A program made the position numbers and the translations under genes. Source: Pelagomonas calceolata (Eukaryota; Sar; Pelagophyceae; Pelagomonadales; Pelagomonadaceae). From it: a DNA stretch of 64,000 bases. This document shows, piece by piece, positions 26,176-33,937 of this stretch. Below the pieces are notes generated by a model. It was given only the letters and a program-made list of their open reading frames with translations. It was not told the DNA's origin and searched no databases. Within the stretch, counting starts at the first letter, position 1. Every line of letters begins with the position of its first letter. The DNA is taken from contig CAKKNE010000003.1 of assembly GCA_918797485.1 (NCBI GenBank), positions 5,084,001 through 5,148,000 of the forward strand, in the 5' to 3' direction.

Positions 26176-28299
26176 ATGATGCGGCACGCCCTGGGCGTCC
26201 TCTTCGCGTGCGCCGGCGCGCTGGCGCTGGACGAAACCGCGGGTTCGGACGTCTCCGTCAGCGCGCGCCTCGTGCTGGCCACCGACTTCGACGCGGCGAC
26301 CTTCAACGCCGACTGGTACGCCCGCGTGCCGCTGCGGCGCGCGCTCGCGCGCCTCGTGTCCGACGAGGCGCGGGGCGTGTGCGTCCAGTGGTGGCAGGAC
26401 TGGGAGGACTGCGTGGCGGACCCCGTCGCGGTGCCCGACGGCGCGGGCCACGCCGTCGACGTGACGGTGCGCGCGCGCGCCGCGGGCGCCGTGTCGGACG
26501 CCGAGGCGGAGCGCCGATACCTGACGTTCGTCCGCGACCGCGCGACGGCGGCGGCGGCCGACGGCTCGCTCGACGCGACGATCCGCGCGACCGCGCGCGA
26601 GGTCGGCGACGCGCTCGGCGAGCGCGGCGTCGAGATCTGGCAGCGCGACGCGGCCGCCGTCGACGGCGCCGCGTCGCGCGCGGCGCTCGCGCGCGCGGAA
26701 GTGGGCGTGCGTCGCCTGCTCGAGCCGCTGAACACGCCGCGCGCGCCGGTGGCGGCGTCGTACTCGTTCTCGTACTCGTTCTCGTACGACATCATCTACG
26801 ACGTCTCCTACTCGTTCTCGTACTCGTTCGAGACGATGGCGCCGACGCCGGCGGCCGTCGCGGCGGTGTCGCTCAACATGGGCTACACGATGGCGCCGCT
26901 CAGCGCGAGCAAGTCGCCGGCGTGGGTCGACTTCTGGGCCAGCGAGACCTACTACGGCTACATGGGCGACGAGGAGGAGATGACCACGCACGCGTACACG
27001 ATGGTGTCGGTCGCGTTCGGCGCAGACTCGGTCTTCGGCGAGGTGACCACCGACAGCGTGGGCGCGACCATCGTCATCGCCGAGGGTCCGAACCCCTGCG
27101 TGCTCGGCACTAGTACCAGCCGAGAAGAATACGACGGGTGTCTCGAAGACAACGGCATCAGCGGCCGCCGCCTGGACGAGAGGGAGCGTGCGACGCCCGC
27201 TCGCGCGTCGCGGAGGCTCGTCGTCGCTGGCGACGACGAAATCGACGAAGTCTGCGGCCCGGCGTGCAACGTGGACGACGGCTCGGTCACCGACGACGCT
27301 TCGAAGCTGGTCGTCGGCATGGAGATCGAAACGGACCTCGAGGCGGAAGAGATTTCCGCCGGCGTCGGCGCGGCGACGGATTCTGTCGTCGCGGCCGCCA
27401 CGGCGGACTGTTCGTGCTCCGAAACCGATTGCAACGCGCTGGCGTGCGCGTTTTGCGACGCTTCGGGCGACGCCGCGTCCGAAGGTTGCGAAGAGGCTTT
27501 TGTCGTTTCAGACGTCGAGGTGGCGTACACGGTCGCGTTCAGTAACGACACCAACGTGACGACCACCTACGAGATACTCGGCTCCGCCACGTTCTCGGGC
27601 ATCTCGTACGACGAGGCGAACGATGCCTCGGCCAAGGCCGTCTTTCGGGACGCGATCGGTCGCCTTTCGGCCAATATCACCGAGAACCGCGTGACTCTCA
27701 CGCACTTGGAGGCGTTAGCGCGCCGACGCCTCTCGGACGGCGTCGTGGTCGACTTTAAGATTAGCGTGACGGCCGCCGAGAAGGCCGCCGTCGAGGACGA
27801 CCTGCAAGCGGCCAGGGATGACCCGAGCCTCCTCGATGCGGCCCTCAAGGCGGCCGCCGCGGATAGTGCTGATCCTACGATGGTGGATGTATTCGCCAAC
27901 ATCAAGACGGAGAGCTTCGACCCCGACATCGACATCGGCGCGGCGACGCCGGCGCCGACGACGCTGGGCTTCTTCAATCTGTTCTACCAGGCCTGTGTCA
28001 CGGGCGGCGATACGTACCCGTTGGGGAGGCGCTTCTCGAACTTGTACTGCCAAGCCGTCGCGCCCGAGTTCGCGGCGCACGAAGAAGAGCACGGCCCTAT
28101 GGGCACGCCGAACGCGCCGCGACCGAGTCCCAGGCCGACGCCCGCGCCCGTCGTGCAGCCGCCGGGAGCGGGCGTCCCTACCTATATGCCGTCGTCGAGC
28201 CCGACCTTCGTCCCGACCAAGGTCCCCATTTCGGCGCCCACCTACGTACCGACTCCGGCGCCGATCACGCCGTCGTATAAACCGACGACAGCACGGTAA
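26176..28299 (+). CDS. Large secreted protein with Ser-Tyr-Phe repeats and Pro-Thr tail
   Basis: 707 residues, with the start at the ATG-ATG before a signal peptide (MMRHALGVLFACAGALALDE). Some in-frame codons lie upstream, but an ATG farther up would bury the signal. About residues 30-190 are an Ala/Asp/Arg-rich globular part. Near 195-220 is a repeat of Tyr-Ser-Phe-Ser units (SYSFSYSFSYD, VSYSFSYSF). A longer region follows with about ten Cys (CSCSETDCNALACAFCD and others) and repeated 'vtlthleala-RRlsdgvvvdf' sequence. The C-terminus is a Pro/Thr/Ala tail (TPAPVVQPPG, PTYVPTPAP), typical of stramenopile cell-surface proteins. No enzyme domain is recognised. A cell-wall or matrix role is a guess. 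Confidence 0.65.
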   Translation: MMRHALGVLFACAGALALDETAGSDVSVSARLVLATDFDAATFNADWYARVPLRRALARLVSDEARGVCVQWWQDWEDCVADPVAVPDGAGHAVDVTVRARAAGAVSDAEAERRYLTFVRDRATAAAADGSLDATIRATAREVGDALGERGVEIWQRDAAAVDGAASRAALARAEVGVRRLLEPLNTPRAPVAASYSFSYSFSYDIIYDVSYSFSYSFETMAPTPAAVAAVSLNMGYTMAPLSASKSPAWVDFWASETYYGYMGDEEEMTTHAYTMVSVAFGADSVFGEVTTDSVGATIVIAEGPNPCVLGTSTSREEYDGCLEDNGISGRRLDERERATPARASRRLVVAGDDEIDEVCGPACNVDDGSVTDDASKLVVGMEIETDLEAEEISAGVGAATDSVVAAATADCSCSETDCNALACAFCDASGDAASEGCEEAFVVSDVEVAYTVAFSNDTNVTTTYEILGSATFSGISYDEANDASAKAVFRDAIGRLSANITENRVTLTHLEALARRRLSDGVVVDFKISVTAAEKAAVEDDLQAARDDPSLLDAALKAAAADSADPTMVDVFANIKTESFDPDIDIGAATPAPTTLGFFNLFYQACVTGGDTYPLGRRFSNLYCQAVAPEFAAHEEEHGPMGTPNAPRPSPRPTPAPVVQPPGAGVPTYMPSSSPTFVPTKVPISAPTYVPTPAPITPSYKPTTAR

Positions 28300-28926
28300 T
28301 CGGCGCCTCCCTCCTCCCTCCCCCTTCCTGTCCCCCCCTGCCCGCCCGACCCCCCGCCGAAAACGTAATGGTGATCGTGATGGAACTTGATTGAGTCTAT
28401 GAGGAACTCGTATTTTGATTAAGGGCCTTCGCCGCCGCCCGCCCCCGGGGGCGCTACTCTGGCATCCTGGTCTCGCTGATCTCGGCCGCTGCGGCCACGG
28501 CACGGCTTCAATGCCGTGTGGCCGCCATTAGTTTACTCTAATCAACGAACCCAACCCCAGGAGTTGTTTGTTTGTCGCACGCTCCGAGTCACTGACTCAC
28601 CGTCACGGTGACTGCAAGAGCGTCAACGGTTGCCAGTCACGGTGGACAACAGCAAACATCTCTAGAGAACATAGCCTGAGTAAAAACCTGTGCGATAACT
28701 TGAAATAGTTATTTGTTTTCTGGAGCAGCTCCTTCACAACCAGCCGCTCAATAATTGGAACGTGTCCTACGGTACGATACCGCCGTAGGTAGGTACCTAC
28801 GGTACCGCAGTACCTACGGTACCGTAGGTACCGTACTGCGGTAGGTACCGCAGTACAAGGAATCAATATGATGAGCGTGCCGGAGCCGGCCTTAGTGGAA
28901 TTGCGGGCAGCCCGCATCGCCTTCTA
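28300..28926. other. Intergenic with palindromic island
   Basis: Includes a dense block of CTACGGTAC/GTACCGTAG palindromes at 28766-28856 just upstream of the DNAAF6 start, and a short perfect CACCGTCACGGTG palindrome at about 28600. No gene seen. Confidence 0.5.
28766..28856. repeat. CTACGGTAC palindromic island
   Basis: About 90 bases are made almost only of the units CTACGGTAC, its complement GTACCGTAG and a CTGCGGTAGG variant, in alternating direction. Similar shorter islands are at 697-736, 8146-8181, 22864-22892, 25597-25640, 52788-52836 and 53217-53250. Confidence 0.65.
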
Positions 28927-29478
28927 ATGGCGTCGTGGGGCCACAGCGAAATGGCCGCGCTGCAGGATATCTGCCGCGAGGCGCCCGACGCGGGCCTCCG
29001 GGCGGCGCAGACGTCGGTTGTGGCGCGCGTGGGTCCCGCGGCCGTCGGCGCCGACGCGCCGGCGGGCGCAGCGCCGGCCATCTCAGGCGCCGATCCCAAG
29101 GCCATCTGGGACGACGACGAGATTCCACCCGAGGAAGCGCTGTCGTTCCTCGACGCGGGGTCGGACCCGCGGCCGCGCGCTAAGTTTTCCATGCTCTACA
29201 AGCAGGCTGTCGCCACGGAAGACGTCTACCTCGGCACCGAGAAGACGCCGGGCTCGTGCCACAGCGATGCGCTCGTCTACCGCGTGGAGTTCCCGGACCA
29301 CGCGCTGCGGGAGCTCGACCTCGACGTGACAAAGACGACGCTATCCGCCTCCTCGAGCCGGCTCCGGCTCGCGCTCTACCTGCCGCAGCCCGTTCTCGCG
29401 GACCACGCCAGCGCGGCCTGGGACGACCGGAGGAAACTCCTCAGCGTGACGTTGCCCGTCGATTCGGATGACTGGTAG
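28927..29478 (+). CDS. DNAAF6: Dynein axonemal assembly factor 6 (PIH1D3-like)
   Basis: 183 residues with the PIH1D3/DNAAF6 pattern from about residue 75: RAKFSMLYKQAVATEDVYLG, then a KTPGSCHSDALVYRVEFP block, LDVTKTTLSASSSRLRLALY and the final CS-like strands LYLPQPVLAD and LLSVTLPVDSD. DNAAF6 works with HSP90/R2TP-type chaperones in the cytoplasm to fold axonemal dynein arms. The first ~70 residues are Ala-rich and variable, with an acidic WDDDEIPPEE just before the conserved part, as in relatives. Length fits the family (about 190-220). Its 3' end faces that of the next gene only 64 bases away. Confidence 0.82.
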   Translation: MASWGHSEMAALQDICREAPDAGLRAAQTSVVARVGPAAVGADAPAGAAPAISGADPKAIWDDDEIPPEEALSFLDAGSDPRPRAKFSMLYKQAVATEDVYLGTEKTPGSCHSDALVYRVEFPDHALRELDLDVTKTTLSASSSRLRLALYLPQPVLADHASAAWDDRRKLLSVTLPVDSDDW

Positions 29479-29542
29479 GTGCCTTTAATTACTCCAACAA
29501 AACAGATGCCGGATACATGGGGGGTCCCGCCGGGAGTGATGA

Positions 29543-30647
29543 TCAGGACGCCAACGTCAAGGCCAGCGCGGCGGCCGGCCGAGCGGGCGTGGCCGGAGGC
29601 GGCGGCGCCCCGACCTCGCCGGCCGGCGCACGCTCGCAGACCTGTGCGTCGAGGAGCACGACGTCCGCGGGGCCCTCGCGGCCGCGGGCGAGCCGCGCGG
29701 CAGCGCTCGGGAAGCACAGCGGGTCGTAGATTCTCAGGGAGACGCCCGGTGCGACGCCGAGCGCCCGGCGCGTCGCCGCGTGCAACAGCACCCAGACGAA
29801 GGCGCGCTCGGGGAGCGCGGGGCCGGTCGCGGGCGCGCCGGGTCGCGTGCGCGAGCAATGGGCGTAGCACAGGCTCGCAACCGAGCCGGAGGCGTCCGCG
29901 CACGCGTCGCGGACGACCGTCGCGTCGACGTGCGAGACCGCCGCCGCGCGGGGGTCGCCGAAGGCGCCGGCGCCGCGCGGGAACTCGCCGCTCCGGAGCC
30001 GGTGCGCTGCGCCTGCGACCGCCCTGATCATGCGCCGCGGGAGGGGCGGGCGGGGGCTGGCCGGCGCGATTCGACGCGGGAGCCGCGCCGCCGCGCCCCC
30101 GCCGCACGCTCGCGAGCGCCTCGGCGAGGGGACCCGACGCGCGCCGGCCGCCCGACCGCGGCCGCTTCCGCGACGGCGCGGAGGGCGTCGGCGCGGCGGC
30201 CGCCGACCCGGCGCCGTCCGCGACGAGGGAGACCCACGGCGCCGCGCCGCGTGGCGCCGGCGCGCGCCGCCGCGCCGTGGCGGCGGGCGCGCGGCGGCGA
30301 GCGGCGCGTCGCGCGCGCAGGCCGGCGCCCGACGTCGGCGCCGCGCGGCGCGCGCGCGGGGGCGCCCAGCGCGACGGCAGCGCCATGAGCGTCCGCCGCC
30401 GCGGCGCTTCCGCGCGCGCGACGCGGTCCGCCGCCCCGCGCGCGGGCAGCGCGGTCGGCGGCGGCGGCGGCGCCGCGTCCGCGTCCGCGTCCGCCGCCGC
30501 GCCGCGCCGCCGCGCCGCCGGCGCGTCCGCTCCGGCCGCCGCGCCCGCCAGGGCCCCGCTCCGCTCGGAGGCAGGCTCCGCGAGGACCACGCGGGCCCGC
30601 CAGCAGATCTCCTCCTCCTCCTCCTCCTCCGGCGAGTCCTCGATCAT
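29543..30647 (-). CDS. Unrecognised basic protein, probably spliced
   Basis: The start MIEDSPEEEEEEEICW at 30647 opens a frame of Ala/Arg-rich low-complexity sequence with an RKRPRSGGRRAS nuclear-signal-like string. A second frame, ending at 29543, carries the more natural sequence: VSHVDATVVRDACADA, SLCYAHCSR, RAFVWVLLHAATRRALGVAP, SLRIYDP and PADVVLLDAQVCERAP. Because the frames differ, an intron in about 30000-30080 is needed; its borders are not clear. Short strands such as 'vWvLLh' and 'vsLRIYDP' would suit a small beta-barrel, but I do not recognise the family. It shares a 125-bp divergent promoter with the Nup85-like gene. Confidence 0.45.
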
Positions 30648-30772
30648 CGCGCGTGTTATGGTGCTAGAGCTATGTTTGTGCTAGAGCTATGTTTGTGCTA
30701 GAGCTATGTTTGTGTCGGAGGTGCTAGTGGTCTTAACCGCTAGCGCTGGCCCAAAGCAAGGAGTCAAACAAC
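30648..30772. promoter_or_regulatory. 125-bp divergent promoter with three 17-bp repeats
   Basis: Between the ATG codons at 30647 (-) and 30773 (+). GTGCTAGAGCTATGTTT is repeated three times without gaps at 30661-30711. The repeat contains the palindrome CTAGAG/AGCTAT only partly. Such short shared spacing implies co-regulation of the two genes. Confidence 0.45.
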
Positions 30773-32926
30773 ATGGCCGAAGAAGGCTCCGCGGATTGTC
30801 GCCTCGTCGCGCGGCTGTGCGGCGTCTTGGAGGCCGTCGCCGACGGCGCCCCGCTCGCGGAGACGTCGGCGGCCTGCCGCGCGGCGATCGCGGACCACGT
30901 CGTGGAGTTGGAACGGGCGGAGGCGGCGGGCGAGGCGGCGGCCGCGGCGGCCGCCGACGCGCTCGACGGCGTCCTGGCCGTGTGGCACCTGTGCGAGGCG
31001 TGCTGCCTCGACGCGCCGCCCGTCCGGGCGTGCCGCCTCGCGGCGTGGCTCCGCGCGCACGCGTTCGACGGCGCCGCCGAGCGCGACGAGTTCGACGCGC
31101 TCGCTCCGCTCCTCGCGCGCCTCGACGCGCCGGCCGAGGCCTGGGCTCCCGACGACACCAGCGACGACGACGAGGCGCGGCGCCCGCTCTGGCAGCTCGC
31201 GTTCCGCGAGTGCCTCCGCGGCCGCGGCGCGCGCGCGTGGGCCGCGCTGCGCGCGCACTCGACGCGGCGGAGCGCGCGCCTCGCGCCGCTCTGGGCCCCC
31301 GTCGGCGCGCTCCTCGAGGCGCTCCCGGCGGCGCCCGACGTGGAGCCCGGCGGGGCGCGCGGCGCCGACGGCGCCCGCGCGGCGGCCGCGCGCGCGCACG
31401 CGCGGGCGGTCGCCGCGTGGCGCGCGGACGCGCGCCGCGCGCGCGCGGCGCTCGTCGCCGGCGCCGCGCCGCTCGTCTCGGCGGCGCCGCCCCTCCGCGC
31501 GCTCGCGGCGCTGCTCGCCGAGGGCGACGTCGACGGCGCGGCGCGCGTCTTCGGCGACCCGGGCCCCGAGGGCCGGCTCCTCGCCGAGGTGGTCTACGCC
31601 GTCGACGCGTCCGGCGGCGCGTCCCTCCGCGACGCGTGCGCGCGCGCGGCGCGCGCCGCGGGCGCCGCCGCCGCGCGCGACGCCGCGACGACGGCGCGCC
31701 TGCGCCTCCTCGGGCGCCTCGCGGTCGACGGCGACGCGGCCGCCGCCGTCGCCGCCGTCGCCGCCGTCGCCGGCGACGCGGCGGCCCCGCTCGGCTGCGC
31801 GGCCGCGCTCGCCGCGCTGTGCGACCGGGGCGCCGGCGGCGCGCCGCCGCCGCCGCCGGGGGCGCCGCCGCTGCCGCGCCTCGCGCCGCCGCTCCTCGAG
31901 CGCGCGGCCGCCGCCGTCGAGGGCGCGTCGTGGCGCCTCGCCGCGCGCGTGTTGCTCCTCGGCGCCGGCGGCGCGCGCGACGCGTACGCGGCGCTGCTGG
32001 CCCGCGCGGCGCCGCGCGACGACGCCGACGCCTGGGACCTCGCGCGTCTCTGCGCGGCCGAGGGCCTCGCGCGGCGCGCGCGCGCGGTCTGCGACGGTCG
32101 CGGCGACGCAGCGCTCGCCGACGGCGCCGACGGCGCCGCGGCCGCCGCGTGGTACGTCCGCGCGGAGCTCCTCGACGATCCCGTGCTCGCGCGCGGCCGC
32201 GCGGCGGTGCCGCGCGACCGCCCGTCGGAGCGGCCGTTCGCGTGCGACGGGCGCCTCGAGGAGTTCTGCGGCGCGGCGCACGCGGCGCTGGCGGAGGCGC
32301 TGGCGCGGGCGTCCCGAGCCGACGCCGGCGCCGACGCCGACGCGCTCGCGCGCGCCGCCGCGCGCGCGAGCGCCGCGGCCGCCGCGCTCGACCCGGCGCA
32401 CGACGCCGACGCGCGCGAGCGCGCCGGCCTCGGCCACCTCGTCGTCGCCGGTCGCCTCGGCCCGCGCGCGGAGGCGCTGGCGACGCTCGCGCCGCTGGCC
32501 GCGGCGCTGGCGGGCCCCCGCGCCGACGACGAGGGCGCCTTGCTCGCGCGCGCGGTCGCGGCCGCGGCGCCGCGCGACGCCGCCGTCGTGCTCGCGTGCG
32601 CGGCCGCGGTCCTCGACCGCGCCGCCGCCGGCGCGCCCGACCCGCTCCGCTACGCCGACGCGCCGCCCGCGCGCCCGCCCGTCCTCGCGTCGCCGGACGT
32701 TCTCGCGCTCATGGAGATCCTCGAGAATTGCGCGGCCCCGCCCTCGCCCGCCGCGGCCGCGACGCTCCGCCTGCGCCTCGCCGAGGCGCTCGCCGCGGCG
32801 TTCGTCCACGAGAATCGCCGCGACCAGCGCGACGCCGGCGCCGCGGCCGTCGGGCGGCACCCGGACCCGGCGCCGGCGTTCTCCCTGTCGGCCGCGGAGC
32901 TCCTCGCGAGCCCCGAGCTCATATAG
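30773..32926 (+). CDS. NUP85: Nup85-like nucleoporin
   Basis: 717 residues, all-helical and extremely Ala-rich. Features of the Nup85 family are visible in order: an N-terminal WHLCEACCLD...WLRAHA (the 'iWhl-E--f------l--Wl--h' block), then PLWQLAFRECLRGRGARAWA, an 'LLEALPAAP' block, an 'AVAAWRADARRAR' helix, and LAALLAEGDVDGAARVFGD followed by LLAEVVYAV. The C-terminus has LLERAAAAVEGASWRLAARV and DVLALMEILENC. Nup85 is a core part of the Y-complex scaffold of the nuclear pore. Ala bias makes pairwise comparison weak, so another alpha-solenoid protein is possible. One GC-rich exon with no sign of a break. Confidence 0.58.
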   Translation: MAEEGSADCRLVARLCGVLEAVADGAPLAETSAACRAAIADHVVELERAEAAGEAAAAAAADALDGVLAVWHLCEACCLDAPPVRACRLAAWLRAHAFDGAAERDEFDALAPLLARLDAPAEAWAPDDTSDDDEARRPLWQLAFRECLRGRGARAWAALRAHSTRRSARLAPLWAPVGALLEALPAAPDVEPGGARGADGARAAAARAHARAVAAWRADARRARAALVAGAAPLVSAAPPLRALAALLAEGDVDGAARVFGDPGPEGRLLAEVVYAVDASGGASLRDACARAARAAGAAAARDAATTARLRLLGRLAVDGDAAAAVAAVAAVAGDAAAPLGCAAALAALCDRGAGGAPPPPPGAPPLPRLAPPLLERAAAAVEGASWRLAARVLLLGAGGARDAYAALLARAAPRDDADAWDLARLCAAEGLARRARAVCDGRGDAALADGADGAAAAAWYVRAELLDDPVLARGRAAVPRDRPSERPFACDGRLEEFCGAAHAALAEALARASRADAGADADALARAAARASAAAAALDPAHDADARERAGLGHLVVAGRLGPRAEALATLAPLAAALAGPRADDEGALLARAVAAAAPRDAAVVLACAAAVLDRAAAGAPDPLRYADAPPARPPVLASPDVLALMEILENCAAPPSPAAAATLRLRLAEALAAAFVHENRRDQRDAGAAAVGRHPDPAPAFSLSAAELLASPELI

Positions 32927-33599
32927 AAGAGTGCGTCTAAGTTGGTGGACCCGCTGGTCTGTCCGTCGTGGGAGGGTAGTTGTCAGGTTTGTTAGAACGG
33001 TTTGTAAACGCAGAAAGTGCGTGCTTTGTCTTCCTTAATTTATTTATTTATTTATTTATTTACTTTGCTAAGAGCTAGGCCACCTAGCCGCGGAGCCGAC
33101 GCGACGCCTGCGTGACCGTACGCCCGGCCCGCCCCAGAGCTAACCGCCGGGTCGCGCAGTCGGGCAGCCGTACAGAGCACACGGAACATGCGACTCTAAT
33201 GTTACTCTATGTGGTAGCCGGCCAGGTCAGGCTGGGTAGGATCATACTAGGATGGACTGTTCTGGAATCTGGACCGAACCGAGGAAATCGACATTAATGA
33301 CATAGGGGGGTCAAAGCGTAAGATGGTCCGAGATAAAACCCGCCCGAAACCCAATCGAACAACGGGGCGGACGGGATAAATCGGCCTCTAATTGCCCCGT
33401 ACCGTTAACGGTACGGGGCACACAGGCCCTAGTGAGTTTTGCGCCACTAGCATTTAAGCTGTTTTACGCCGGTCGTCAGAACGCTGTTCTTCGCCGCTCG
33501 CCCTTTCTTTCCGTCCCCGTAAAAACGTTTCTCTCGCTCCCCGCGTTCCGATGAGCACCTTTTCAAGATAGTTTCGCGGCGCGGAGGCGGACGAGGCCA
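32927..33599. other. Intergenic, TTTA run and a perfect palindrome
   Basis: A (TTTA)n run at about 33038-33062 is followed by TTTGCTAAGAGCTAGGCC, also found at about 61502-61519. A perfect 28-bp palindrome is at 33393-33420. No gene is seen. Confidence 0.5.
33393..33420. repeat. Perfect 28-bp palindrome
   Basis: The half TGCCCCGTACCGTT is followed directly by its exact reverse complement. A partly degraded copy is at about 51858-51881 and a half-site at about 4497. It may be a protein-binding site or the fused ends of a small element. Confidence 0.55.
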
Positions 33600-33765
33600 C
33601 AGGGCGGCCGCGCCGGTTGAATCCTGTCAATCCCTGTCGAACAGGTCTCCCTGGGGTCGCCTAGGGTCGGTACTATACACGTGCAAGCGCCTACGCCGCA
33701 AGCGCCGCCGCTTCAAGCATTTTTAGTCGATTTCTCTCAGCAGCCCATGAGCACCTTTTCAAAAC
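33600..33765. repeat. Duplicated left flank of array 1
   Basis: 166 bases identical or nearly so to 53626-53791, from CAGGGCGGCCGCGCCGG to CACCTTTTCAAAAC. In both places it lies to the left of the tandem array, in the same direction. Confidence 0.8.
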
Positions 33766-33937
33766 CATCCGAGCCCACCTTGCCGCGAAACTGCCGCCGA
33801 CACTACGTACCTACGCAGCTGGCGAGAGTATGTCGCAGCGTTATGTAGAGTTGTAGAGTCCTGGCTCACCAGCCAGAGGCTGGGCCAAGCCAACTACGAG
33901 AGTGTTTTATAGTAGTAAATTGGTTTACACCGTACTG
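33766..33937 (+). mobile_element. Insertion between flank and array 1
   Basis: This ~170-bp stretch is absent at the matching place in the second copy, where the flank touches the array at 53791/53792. It contains the solo hairpin arm (33825-33850) and the GCTCACCAGCCAGAGGCTGG repeat, so it was added by mobile elements after the duplication. Confidence 0.6.

Noticed and set aside
30706-32940. 744-codon Arg-rich frame over the Nup85-like gene
   Set aside because: Out-of-frame shadow; composition is almost only Arg, Gly and Pro, whereas the chosen frame has helical blocks and a clean ATG.
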